A DNA stretch of 24,973 nt, taken from assembly GCA_002331625.1 (NCBI GenBank), contig DCZN01000077.1, positions 81,348 through 106,320 on the forward strand, written 5' to 3'. The translations under genes and the position numbers were made by a program. Of this stretch, positions 14,901-22,523 are shown in pieces. The stretch's first letter is position 1. Every line of letters starts with the position of its first letter. Source of the DNA: Nitrospira sp. UBA2083. GTDB taxonomy: Bacteria > Nitrospirota > Nitrospiria > Nitrospirales > Nitrospiraceae. Under the pieces are notes generated by a model that had not been told where the DNA came from, ran no database searches, and was given only the letters and a program-made list of their open reading frames with translations.

Positions 14901-15881
14901 CTACTTCGGAACATCCTGCGCACAGCGGAAGCCGACGTTCGGATCTTGCTCGGCCGGATCGCCTTTCGTGCGAAACGACGACCGAAGGCGATAGGGGGTA
15001 TTGATGTAGGAACCACCCCGCTGGACCTTTGTGGTTCCTTCGCCGGGTCCGCGCGGATTGACGGCCGGCCCATTGATAAAGTTGGAATAATAGTCGGCAT
15101 CGTACCAATCCATCACCCACTCGTAGAGATTGCCTGCCAGATCCTGCACACCATACGGACTTTGCCCCATATGGTGAGTGCCAATGACCGACACTGTCTC
15201 CACTCCGCCTTCTTTCAATCCATACACGGCATGCACCGGGGTCGGCGGATCGTTTCCCCATGGATAAATCCGTTCATCTGTTCCACGCGCGGCCTTTTCC
15301 CATTCCGCCTCCGTGGGAAGCCGCTTCCCGACCCACAGGCAGTACCCCATGGCATCCATCCAGCTCACCCAGCGCACCGGGCGCTCGGCATGGAGTACAG
15401 GGGTCTCTTTGTCCGTAAATCCCCACGGAGGTTCGCTCTGAATCGCAGCGACATACTTCGCAAATCGTCCATTCGTCACCTCGAACTTATCGATATAGAA
15501 CGCACTGAGGCTGACGCGATGCACAGGAACTTCGTCTTCGTCACCCTTATCGCTTCCCATGACAAACTCACCGGTGGGCACCATGACCATCGGTGCACCA
15601 TCTTTTCCGATCAGTTCATGGGACGGCGAGCCCGGCGCCCCCATCTGAGCGGCTGTTCTGGTTGGCACAGGCTTGAATCTCTCACTGAGTTTCGGTTCAC
15701 TATTGGACCCGTTGGCATCATGCGGTTTTCCTTGGGCGGAGAATACATCGGGCTTCAGCGAAGTCGGTGAGGAAGAGTCCGGCTTCACGATACGGCTCTC
15801 CATCGCCGCGGCAAATTCACCGGACATCGCGAGAGCTCCACACACGGCTACGCACATCACGAGCAATCTGAATACACCCAT
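14901..15881 (-). CDS. Exported SUMF1/formylglycine-generating-enzyme-fold protein
   Basis: A 326-aa protein with a signal peptide (about 1-26, ending FAAA), a low-complexity linker to about 90, and a complete SUMF1 fold. Landmarks of the fold are GEFVMGSDKGDEDEVPVHRV, RLPTEAEWEKAARG, YPWGN, VQDLAGNLYEWVMDWY, RGGSY and GFRCA. True formylglycine-generating enzymes have active-site cysteines after RGGS; here the stretch is RGGSYINTPYRLRSSFR with none, so sulfatase activation is unlikely. It may be a binding or other SUMF1-fold enzyme in the periplasm. I set the start at ATG 15881 because GAGGAG lies five bases before it and it gives a clean signal peptide. It diverges from the lipoprotein gene. 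Confidence 0.88.
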   Translation of the reverse strand: MGVFRLLVMCVAVCGALAMSGEFAAAMESRIVKPDSSSPTSLKPDVFSAQGKPHDANGSNSEPKLSERFKPVPTRTAAQMGAPGSPSHELIGKDGAPMVMVPTGEFVMGSDKGDEDEVPVHRVSLSAFYIDKFEVTNGRFAKYVAAIQSEPPWGFTDKETPVLHAERPVRWVSWMDAMGYCLWVGKRLPTEAEWEKAARGTDERIYPWGNDPPTPVHAVYGLKEGGVETVSVIGTHHMGQSPYGVQDLAGNLYEWVMDWYDADYYSNFINGPAVNPRGPGEGTTKVQRGGSYINTPYRLRSSFRTKGDPAEQDPNVGFRCAQDVPK

Positions 15882-15990
15882 CGCTTCTCCTCGAAGAGTA
15901 AGGTACCGAAAAGTCATGGGTAAATCCAGTCTACCTCCGGCGTTGCCCTCCAAACCGACGCGGGCACAGGAGAAGCCAATAGAGTTGCAC

Positions 15991-16018
15991 TTGCCGGGCG
16001 TCCGGTGTAGCGTATGCT
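15991..16018 (+). promoter_or_regulatory. Possible promoter of the lipoprotein gene
   Basis: TTGCCG, a 16-base spacer and TATGCT end 5 bases before the ATG at 16024, which again suggests a leaderless mRNA. Confidence 0.3.
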
Positions 16019-16023
16019 CCAGC

Positions 16024-16470
16024 ATGTCGGCTTCGAGTTTTTCCGCCAGTAACAGACGTCGCATTTTCCTGACGTGGGTTTTGTTCGCCGCTCTCGCGAT
16101 GAACGTTTCCGCCTGCGGTGGCCCCTGGCGAGATTCCTATCTCAAAAAAGGGGTGGGTCGGCTGACTCAGGAGAATGTTCGCGACCGACTCGGCCCTCCA
16201 CACACCGCGAAAACCCCTGCCCTCGGCGGCGATAGCCTCTGGACCTATCGGTTTCCCCTCAGTGACCAGGACCTCACTTCCTGGAATTCCTCGTTCCTTG
16301 GCGATGCCTCACACTCGGTCACGAGTTTGATGGGCAAAGGCAGCGAGTCCACCAAACCGACGCTCTATTGTTACCGATACGCCTTGACATTCTCCGAGGA
16401 CAAAACCCTCAAGGCCTGGAAGCGCGAGGAATGTGTTCCCGGCACCCGTGAGACGCTGACTGCCAAATAG
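16024..16470 (+). CDS. Small outer-envelope lipoprotein, function unknown
   Basis: A 148-aa protein with a hydrophobic signal (13-30) and lipobox NVSAC with the modified Cys at residue 31, so it is probably a membrane-anchored lipoprotein. After the Cys comes VGRLTQENVRDRLGPPHTAK, the kind of segment seen in SmpA/BamE-like small lipoproteins (a turn with RxxLGxP), followed by SLWTYRF and a C-terminal Cys pair (YCYRY, ECVPG). A BamE-like fold is plausible but not proven. There is no ribosome binding site before the ATG; a -10-like TATGCT is 5 bases upstream. The stop is 9 bases before the MscS-like gene, so the two form an operon. Confidence 0.8.
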   Translation: MSASSFSASNRRRIFLTWVLFAALAMNVSACGGPWRDSYLKKGVGRLTQENVRDRLGPPHTAKTPALGGDSLWTYRFPLSDQDLTSWNSSFLGDASHSVTSLMGKGSESTKPTLYCYRYALTFSEDKTLKAWKREECVPGTRETLTAK

Positions 16471-16479
16471 AGGACGCTC

Positions 16480-17331
16480 GTGCCCCAAAGCGAATGGTTC
16501 TCCATCGACAGCTCGGTGGCGTTGGATAGCGTAAAGTCGCTGATCCTGCTCCTGACCCTGGTTATCATCAGAATGCTGATCAAGCGTTGGATTGCCAGCA
16601 ATCCGACGCTTTCGATGGAATCGAAACGCCGATGGGTGGTCACGACAAGAAATTCTGTGGCCTTCGTCTTTCTGATCGGCCTGGTCATGATCTGGGCACA
16701 CGAGCTCCAGGCCTTTGCGGTGTCCATCGTCGCGTTGGCAGCGGCCATGGTGTTGGCGACCAAAGAGTTGATCCTGTGCTGGAGCGGCGCCGCACTTCGA
16801 GTCGGCGGCAAAGTTTACGCCGTGGGTGATCGCATTCAGATCGCAGGCCACCGCGGCGTGGTGCTGGACCACGACATGTTTGCCACGAAGCTCCTGGAGA
16901 TTGGTCCCGGTCAATCCGCGCATCTGTACACCGGCCGTGTGACGGTCTTCCCAAACAGCCTGTTGTTCACCAATCCGCTGGTCAAGGAAAACCCTGAGCA
17001 GGAGTACGGTCTTTATACGGTCGTCGTGCCGATTCTGAACGAGGACGACTGGCAACGATCGGAGCGCCTTCTCTTGGAGGCGGCGAAGGTCGAATGTGCG
17101 CCATTCATGGGGGAAGCCGTGCGGCAGATGAAGCTGTTGGAACAGGCCAATCTTCTCGAGGCGCCATCTCCGGAACCACGCATCACGATCCAACTACCGG
17201 AATCCGGCAAGATCCATCTCGTACTTCGATTTCCAGCCCCGGATCGGGGACGCTCTCGTATTGAACAAACCATCCTTCGTCGGTATCTTCTTCAGATGAC
17301 CCAGCAAGATTCGTCCTCCGATATCAAATGA
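16480..17331 (+). CDS. MscS-family mechanosensitive ion channel
   Basis: A 283-aa inner-membrane channel subunit, probably opening under membrane tension to release solutes in hypo-osmotic shock. Three hydrophobic segments are visible (about 17-35, 58-76 and 78-103), the last being the pore-lining helix running into the beta domain with VGDRIQIAGHRGVV (115-129) and VFPNSLLFTNPL. The cytoplasmic part is of normal size for a small MscS homologue. The start is GTG 16480, with GAGG seven bases before. It is cotranscribed with the upstream lipoprotein, which may be an accessory component. Confidence 0.88.
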   Translation: MPQSEWFSIDSSVALDSVKSLILLLTLVIIRMLIKRWIASNPTLSMESKRRWVVTTRNSVAFVFLIGLVMIWAHELQAFAVSIVALAAAMVLATKELILCWSGAALRVGGKVYAVGDRIQIAGHRGVVLDHDMFATKLLEIGPGQSAHLYTGRVTVFPNSLLFTNPLVKENPEQEYGLYTVVVPILNEDDWQRSERLLLEAAKVECAPFMGEAVRQMKLLEQANLLEAPSPEPRITIQLPESGKIHLVLRFPAPDRGRSRIEQTILRRYLLQMTQQDSSSDIK

Positions 17332-17332
17332 A

Positions 17333-17356
17333 GAGGGCCATCTTGCGATGGCCCTC
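17333..17356. terminator. Bidirectional terminator hairpin
   Basis: A perfect 10-bp stem, GAGGGCCATC/GATGGCCCTC with loop TTGC, begins two bases after the MscS-like gene stop. It serves the convergent peroxidase gene as well. Neither side has a strong T-run. Confidence 0.65.
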
Positions 17357-17390
17357 CGGCTCCCGTCTGTCTTGCTGTAAACACCCCGAA

Positions 17391-18473
17391 CTACTTTGGG
17401 AATGATTTCGGCGGCGAGATGTGTTGCCATCCTTCGCCGTTGAGCGACTTGAGCATGGCCACCAAGTCCTGTTGCTCCTCGTCCGTCAGCTCCAGTGGGA
17501 TAATCGTATTATCCTGGTGCGGATTCTTGACTCCCCCTTGGTTATAAAACTTCACCACCTCTTCCAGGGTCTTGAACCGCCCGTCATGCATATACGGGCC
17601 AGTGCGAGCGATTTCGCGTAGCGTCGGGGTTTTGAAGGCGCCGATATCCTCGGGATTCTTCGTTTCCATGTACCGGCCGAGATCCACCTTATTGTCGTCC
17701 CATCCAATGCCTAAATTGTGGAATTTTTCGTCCGTGAAATTGAAGCCCGAGTGGCATCGTGTGCACCTGGCTTTCCCACGGAATAGTTCGAGACCGCGTT
17801 TCCCGGAATCGTTCAAGGCACTCGCATCTCCACCGATATCGAACTTGTCCACGGCGCTGTTCCCGGACAGGACGGTTCGTTGAAAGCTGGCGATTGCTCG
17901 ACCAACATCCTGGATCGTGATCTCCCCACCAAACACCTCTTGGAACAGTTTCCGGTAGCCGGGAATCTTTTTCATTTTTGCCACCATTTCATCATGGTTG
18001 GCAAACCCGTGCTCGATCGGGTTGGCAAACGGCCCAATCGACTGATCCTCAAGCGTTGCTGCTCGGCCATCCCAAAACTGCATCTTGCTGTAGACTCGAT
18101 TGAATGACACAGGTGCACTTCGCCCACCCTTGAGGCCATGGATCCCGGTCGATACGGGCATCCCGTCTGTGAATCCCTTCTTTGCCATATGACAACTGGC
18201 GCAGGCGATGGTGTTGTTCTTTGATAACCGCTTATCGAAGAAGAGAATGCGTCCCAACTCGATCTTCTCCTTCGTCAGCGGATTGTCTGCCGGTACATAG
18301 GTATTGGGGTCCTCTAACCCCGTAATCGTGGGCAAGGTATAAGATTCTTCGGCAAACGCCTTGTTGGGCGACCCTTCTTCGCCAAACATTGGGACAAGTA
18401 GCATGGCAATCGCCAGCCCACATGCCAACGGCCCTGCCAAGACTCTCCGTCCCGATATCTTCTTCTGTGCCAT
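17391..18473 (-). CDS. Di-haem cytochrome c peroxidase
   Basis: A 360-aa periplasmic enzyme reducing hydrogen peroxide to water with electrons from small cytochromes. The signal region ends near AFA-EE (residues 40-42). There are two c-type haem sites: CASCH (91-95) and CTRCH (236-240). GGRSAP (115-120), FWDGRA and GPYMHDGRFKTLEEVV, whose Met may ligate the high-potential haem, are typical of the BCCP/MauG family. I chose ATG 18473 because GGAGG lies five bases before it; a longer frame adds 18 unlike residues. It is transcribed divergently from oxyR, with a candidate LysR-type site between them, so peroxide induction through OxyR is likely. Confidence 0.94.
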   Translation of the reverse strand: MAQKKISGRRVLAGPLACGLAIAMLLVPMFGEEGSPNKAFAEESYTLPTITGLEDPNTYVPADNPLTKEKIELGRILFFDKRLSKNNTIACASCHMAKKGFTDGMPVSTGIHGLKGGRSAPVSFNRVYSKMQFWDGRAATLEDQSIGPFANPIEHGFANHDEMVAKMKKIPGYRKLFQEVFGGEITIQDVGRAIASFQRTVLSGNSAVDKFDIGGDASALNDSGKRGLELFRGKARCTRCHSGFNFTDEKFHNLGIGWDDNKVDLGRYMETKNPEDIGAFKTPTLREIARTGPYMHDGRFKTLEEVVKFYNQGGVKNPHQDNTIIPLELTDEEQQDLVAMLKSLNGEGWQHISPPKSFPK

Positions 18474-18869
18474 CACATCCTCCTCTCTGCATGCTGATGT
18501 GTATGTTTCTTCCTCACCTTCCACCAACCTCGCTCCATTCTGTTGGCTGATCTCATAATCCGACGGGAACCAAACTTGCCGAACTCGGATTCTTAACCGA
18601 GACCTACGCCGCGCCTGTCATATCATGACTCGTCGTATTGACTCAATCGGGTAACCCGATCAACCGTGCCGCTTGGGGCAGTCATGGCTTAAAGAAATCC
18701 GATGACCATCGTTCGCTCTCCACAGAAGAAACGGCCCCGCGAGACATGTCCCACACTAATTCAGTCGTACGCTTGAGTGCACGATAGCTTACCGCATAGA
18801 ATGATGCCAATTAATAATGTATGACATTCCCATAAATATGAATTATCAACCAAGGAGATGGGGCGAGCG
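18474..18869. promoter_or_regulatory. Divergent control region of the peroxidase and oxyR
   Basis: This 396-base gap has no supported gene. It contains a 15-bp LysR-type palindrome (18646-18660), a smaller repeat CTCGG/CCGAG (18584-18601), AATGT/ACATT around 18819-18831 and an AT-rich block before oxyR. No clear sigma-70 hexamer pair is seen for either gene. Confidence 0.45.
18646..18660. promoter_or_regulatory. LysR-type T-N11-A operator candidate
   Basis: ATCGGGT-A-ACCCGAT is a perfect 7-bp inverted repeat that satisfies the T-N11-A rule of LysR-family binding sites. It lies 173 bases upstream of the peroxidase start and about 210 bases from oxyR. It does not match the long ATAG-type OxyR consensus of E. 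coli. Confidence 0.4.
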
Positions 18870-19778
18870 ATGACATTGGCGGAACTGCGGTACGTCATAG
18901 CTGTGGCCCAGGAGAGGCACTTTGGCCGTGCCGCGGAGCGAGTCTTCGTCACGCAACCGGCGTTAAGTCTGGCGATCAAGAAGTTGGAAGAAGAATTAGG
19001 CACGACGATTTTCGAGCGGCGCCAGAATCGAATTGAACTGACCTCCCTCGGTGAGCAAATCGTCCATCAAGCGCAACGGGTGGTGGAAGAAGCGGAACAC
19101 ATCAAAATCCTTGCGGCTCAAGGCAAAGATCAATTGAACGGGCGGCTGCGCCTTGGCGTCATCGCGACTGTGGGACCCTACATCCTTCCAGATTTAGTCC
19201 CGCTGCTGACTACACGAGCACCAAAGATGCCCCTAGAACTGGAAGAAAACCTGACACAGAACCTGGTCGCCATGTTGAAGAGTGGAAAACTCGACGTCAT
19301 CATCATCGCCCTTCCCTTTGAGGAACCGGGAATCCTTACAACCACCTTGTATGATGAGCCGTTTCAGGCCGTAGTCCCCACAGGACACCCCTGGCAGAAA
19401 AAGAAACGACTCGATTCTCGTCAATTAGCATCCGAAAAAGTCCTTTTGCCTCATGCAGGCCATTGTTTCCGGCAACAGGTTCTCGACGCTTGTCCTGAAC
19501 TCAGTCGCTCAGACACAGAAGGCTGGCAGGGGAACTCGCTGGAAACCATTCGGCAGATGGTGGTCTCCGGATTCGGCATCACCGTGATGCCCTGTAGCGC
19601 TCTCACGCCGAAATACCAGAACAAGCGCTTGATCGCGATCAAGTTGGCAGATCCAGTGCCTGGTCGTCGGATCGGACTCGCCTGGCGGCGTGGGTTCACC
19701 AGACCTCAAGTCATTACCGTGATTCGAGACGCCGTTCAGGCATTGAAGGTGCCGGGTCTCATCATGACGACGGAGTGA
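18870..19778 (+). CDS. oxyR: Hydrogen-peroxide sensing LysR-type regulator OxyR
   Basis: A 302-aa transcription factor with an N-terminal winged helix (1-60; RHFGRAAERVFVTQPALSL) and a periplasmic-binding-like sensor domain. Counted from ATG 18870 the redox cysteines fall at C199 and C208 in GHCFRQQVLDAC, the same positions and spacing as in E. coli OxyR. This strongly supports both function and start. An in-frame ATG at 18858 touches the AAGGAG and is unlikely. Upon peroxide the two cysteines form a disulfide and the protein activates defence genes. It diverges from the cytochrome c peroxidase and precedes exonuclease III, a likely regulon. Confidence 0.93.
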   Translation: MTLAELRYVIAVAQERHFGRAAERVFVTQPALSLAIKKLEEELGTTIFERRQNRIELTSLGEQIVHQAQRVVEEAEHIKILAAQGKDQLNGRLRLGVIATVGPYILPDLVPLLTTRAPKMPLELEENLTQNLVAMLKSGKLDVIIIALPFEEPGILTTTLYDEPFQAVVPTGHPWQKKKRLDSRQLASEKVLLPHAGHCFRQQVLDACPELSRSDTEGWQGNSLETIRQMVVSGFGITVMPCSALTPKYQNKRLIAIKLADPVPGRRIGLAWRRGFTRPQVITVIRDAVQALKVPGLIMTTE

Positions 19779-19806
19779 CGAACATGACACAACCCGTCCC
19801 AACCGC

Positions 19807-19835
19807 TTGTTGCCCTGGACCGCTTTTGCTAGGAT
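19807..19835 (+). promoter_or_regulatory. Promoter of the exonuclease III gene
   Basis: TTGTTG, a 17-base spacer ending in TGC, and TAGGAT form an extended -10 promoter. Transcription would start near 19842, about 20 bases before the ATG. Confidence 0.5.
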
Positions 19836-19862
19836 GCACAGACTCAGTCGAAGCAGAACTGA

Positions 19863-20636
19863 ATGAAAATCGCCACGTTCAACGTCAATTCATTGCGCAA
19901 GCGTTTGCCGATCGTGCTCGAATGGCTCGATCGCCATCAGCCGGATGTTCTGTGCCTTCAGGAAACTAAGGTTCAGGACAGCGAGTTCCCGCTCCTGGCG
20001 CTGGCACCCAGTGGCTACGCGATAACCTTTCGAGGAATGAAATCGTATAACGGGGTGGCCATCCTTAGCCGTAAGAAGCCGGAAGCAGTGTTCTATGGAT
20101 TTGACGACGGAAGAGACCCGGAGGACTCTCGCTTGCTGCGCGTGTTGATCGATGGGATTCCCATCATCAATACCTACGTGCCACAGGGGTTCGAAATCGA
20201 TTCACCGAAATACGCGTACAAGCTGGACTGGTATGAACGTCTACGGAACTACTTTAATGCGCACCTTTCACCCCTATCCCCTGCCGTCTGGTGTGGTGAT
20301 ATGAATGTTGCCCCACGCCCCATGGATGTCCATAGTCCGGAGAAACATCTCACCCATGTTTGCTACCACGAGGCTGCACGCAAAGCCTATGAACAGACGG
20401 TCGCCTGGGGATTTCAGGATGTCTTTGTGAAACTCTATCCAACACGGCAACAATATACGTTTTGGGACTACCGTGCGCCGAGCTCGCTTGCCGCCAACAA
20501 AGGTTGGCGCATCGATCATATGATGGCAACCGCGCCGCTAGCGGAAAAGTGCGTAAAGGCGGATGTGGACGTCGAGCCGCGGCGAGCGAAGGAACCTTCA
20601 GACCATACATTTTTGTGGGCCGAGTTTTCGATCTGA
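19863..20636 (+). CDS. xthA: Exodeoxyribonuclease III / AP endonuclease
   Basis: A 257-aa Mg-dependent nuclease that cuts at abasic sites and degrades 3' ends in base-excision repair of oxidised DNA. The family's catalytic residues are present: N7 in TFNVNSLR, E34 in CLQETK, Y105 in NTYVPQG, D146/N148 in GDMN, and the final D247-H248 in SDHTF. The start MKIATFNVNS is the family start. The ribosome binding site is weak. It is 84 bases after oxyR and has its own promoter candidate, but its place beside oxyR and the peroxidase fits a role in peroxide damage repair. Confidence 0.95.
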   Translation: MKIATFNVNSLRKRLPIVLEWLDRHQPDVLCLQETKVQDSEFPLLALAPSGYAITFRGMKSYNGVAILSRKKPEAVFYGFDDGRDPEDSRLLRVLIDGIPIINTYVPQGFEIDSPKYAYKLDWYERLRNYFNAHLSPLSPAVWCGDMNVAPRPMDVHSPEKHLTHVCYHEAARKAYEQTVAWGFQDVFVKLYPTRQQYTFWDYRAPSSLAANKGWRIDHMMATAPLAEKCVKADVDVEPRRAKEPSDHTFLWAEFSI

Positions 20637-20675
20637 CCGTGCGCGCGACATCCACCCCAACCACGCGTGACTCTA

Positions 20676-20709
20676 CCCTTCCATAAGAGAAGGGAGGAAG
20701 CCCTTTTCT
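20676..20709 (+). terminator. Terminator after exonuclease III
   Basis: Two alternative overlapping stems occur: CCCTTC/GAAGGG (20676-20694) and AAGGG/CCCTT (20690-20705), the latter followed by TTCT. It lies between convergent genes and runs to the stop codon of the mini-protein gene. Confidence 0.45.
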
Positions 20710-20863
20710 AGGCCGCTTTGGCTCGCATATTGGTACTGCGATTCAGCTCAATTAATGGGTCAATAATCAGGCCACAATTAAGACACCGAAGTATAACCGT
20801 ACTGGACGACACTGCTGGTTGGCGTTCTTGGATCATCAGGCCCTTACACTTTTGACACGTCAT
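20708..20863 (-). CDS. Twin-CxxC zinc-ribbon mini-protein
   Basis: A 51-aa protein with CQKC (3-6) and CLNC (27-30), the layout of a small zinc ribbon or rubredoxin-like knuckle: MTCQKCKGLM, then RCLNCGLIIDP. ATG 20863 is six bases after GAGGAGG, a strong site, so the longer frame is rejected. Small proteins with this C-x2-C...W/LRCxNCGxxxDP pattern occur as repeated paralogues in several environmental bacteria (my recollection, unverified). The function is unknown; it may be a metal-binding regulator or adaptor. It lies downstream of phased TTAAC repeats that look like response-regulator sites. Confidence 0.8.
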   Translation of the reverse strand: MTCQKCKGLMIQERQPAVSSSTVILRCLNCGLIIDPLIELNRSTNMRAKAA

Positions 20864-20897
20864 GGGGTTCCTCCTCTTGAGTATCAGTGACGAGAAG

Positions 20898-20944
20898 GTC
20901 TTAACACTCAAACATTAACGTCGTGTTAACGTTCAGTTAAAACT
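20898..20944 (-). promoter_or_regulatory. Phased 11-bp direct repeats upstream of the mini-protein gene
   Basis: Three adjoining 11-mers (20912-20922, 20923-20933, 20934-20944) share the core RTTAA, followed by CGT in the first two. A fourth (20898-20908) follows after a 3-base gap. A -10-like GATACT lies at 20880-20885 on the minus strand, and the fourth repeat covers its -35 region. This geometry is that of PhoB/OmpR-type activator sites. It could also act on the divergent flavoprotein gene. Confidence 0.5.
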
Positions 20945-21185
20945 AGCTAATGTTCTCGCTGGTCGCGTTGGGCCACGACTCCAAACCTTTATTTCATGCG
21001 CGCTTAACGAGAGTCCACGCACGTGCCATACGCATCTCTACTATGTGCCTCTCGGCGGCTGGAGCGGACCACCACGCCTTGAGGACCGGCATTTCCGACT
21101 TGAAATCCGAAGTATTATTATCCGTCGCCACGATCTGTGACACGCATGTGCCTTTCTCTCCCCTACAACAGAAAGCACTCCTGTA

Positions 21186-22472
21186 ATGGTGGATCATCCG
21201 ACCACGATTGTCGTCATAGGAGCTGGTGCGGCCGGGCTGACCGGTGCGATGGTTACAGCGGAAACCCTTTCAAGAGAGGAGACTCCTGGACAGGTTGTCG
21301 TACTAGATGGCGTCAAGCACATAGGAGCTAAGATCCTGGTCTCAGGCGGTGGACGTTGCAACCTCACCCACGACACAGTCACGTCAAAAGACTATTTTGG
21401 GAATCGAAACATCATCAGAAATATTCTTGCCGCGTTCTCAATAGAACAGACGATCGCGTGGTTTGCGTCGATGGGTGTTGAACTCAAACGCGAAGCGACC
21501 GGCAAACTCTTTCCCACAACCGACAATGCACGGACCGTCCTCACTGCCCTGCTCGGTCGCGCCCGGCATGCCGGTGTCCTCATCCGACCAGGCCATCGCG
21601 TGACCGAGGTATCGATGTCACACGGAGAATTTCTGATTCAACATACGCATGGTACGACGCGTGCCTCTCGAGTCATTCTCGCTACTGGCGGTCGGTCGTT
21701 GCCAAGAACCGGAAGCGATGGGTTCGGATATCAGCTGGTTCGTGCGCTTGGGCATCGTGTCACACCGACCGTACCGGCTTTAGTCCCTCTGGTCTTGGAG
21801 GGTTCCATGTTTCATGCCCTCCTTTCAGGCCTTTCACAGGATGTGGAACTGACTACGATTGTGGATGGCCGCGAAGTGGATCGACGCACAGGAAGCCTGT
21901 TGTGGACTCATTTCGGAATTAGCGGACCCGTGGTCATGGACAGCAGCCGCTTCTGGACTCTTGCAACGAATCGCGGCGCGCAAGTTGATCTGTACGGCAA
22001 CTTTGTTCCAGGTAGGACACTCGACGAATTGAAGGCGTGGTTCATCACCCACACGGCTGAGTATCCGAAGCGTTCGCTGGCACGAACACTGTCGGCACTG
22101 GTCTCGGATCGGTTTGCCGAATCCCTCTGCCGCCACTGCTCGTGCGAGCCACACACAGCAGCCTCTCAGATCCTTCGCGCTGATCGAGATCGGCTGTTGA
22201 ATGCGCTGTCTCGATTCAGATTTCCCGTTGCAGGTCATCGCGGATGGAACTTTTCGGAAGTCACGGCCGGCGGCGTACCGTTGAACGAAATCAACTATCG
22301 CACGATGGAATCAAAACTAGTTCCCGGACTCTATCTCATCGGAGAGTTGCTCGATTGCGACGGCCGTATTGGAGGATTCAATTTTCAATGGGCCTGGTCG
22401 ACCGGTTGGCTAGCTGGACAGTCAGTGGTGAGAAGTCTCCTCGCTGCAAAGGCCTCCTCTCACCGGGTATGA
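21186..22472 (+). CDS. BaiN/HI0933-family NAD(P)/FAD-dependent oxidoreductase
   Basis: A 428-aa flavoprotein of unknown physiological substrate. The FAD motif is VIGAGAAGLTGA (10-21). The family signatures are SGGGRCNLT (53-61), ATGGRSLPRTGSDGFGYQL, GGVPLNEIN and a C-terminal LYLIGELLDCDGRIGGFNFQ. This set defines the HI0933/YhiN group, which includes the bile-acid enzyme BaiN. No ribosome binding site precedes the ATG. The start overlaps the stop of a 78-codon upstream frame (20950-21186) as TAATG; whether that frame is translated is doubtful. The gene converges with the unknown membrane-anchored gene. Confidence 0.9.
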   Translation: MVDHPTTIVVIGAGAAGLTGAMVTAETLSREETPGQVVVLDGVKHIGAKILVSGGGRCNLTHDTVTSKDYFGNRNIIRNILAAFSIEQTIAWFASMGVELKREATGKLFPTTDNARTVLTALLGRARHAGVLIRPGHRVTEVSMSHGEFLIQHTHGTTRASRVILATGGRSLPRTGSDGFGYQLVRALGHRVTPTVPALVPLVLEGSMFHALLSGLSQDVELTTIVDGREVDRRTGSLLWTHFGISGPVVMDSSRFWTLATNRGAQVDLYGNFVPGRTLDELKAWFITHTAEYPKRSLARTLSALVSDRFAESLCRHCSCEPHTAASQILRADRDRLLNALSRFRFPVAGHRGWNFSEVTAGGVPLNEINYRTMESKLVPGLYLIGELLDCDGRIGGFNFQWAWSTGWLAGQSVVRSLLAAKASSHRV

Positions 22473-22523
22473 TGGACGGAATTGCTCATTCTATCCGGCT
22501 TCCGATCTCCCCTGATGAAACGA

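Noticed and set aside
14886..15770. 294-codon open frame on the plus strand
   Set aside because: Antisense to the SUMF1-fold gene, whose motifs are unmistakable.
16309..17193. 294-codon open frame on the minus strand
   Set aside because: Opposite the lipoprotein and MscS-like genes; composition not protein-like.
13412..18473. MauE-like and MauG/CCP-like genes as a methylamine utilisation system
   Set aside because: They are 3.5 kb apart on either side of unrelated genes, and no methylamine dehydrogenase subunits are present. The di-haem protein reads as a normal peroxidase.
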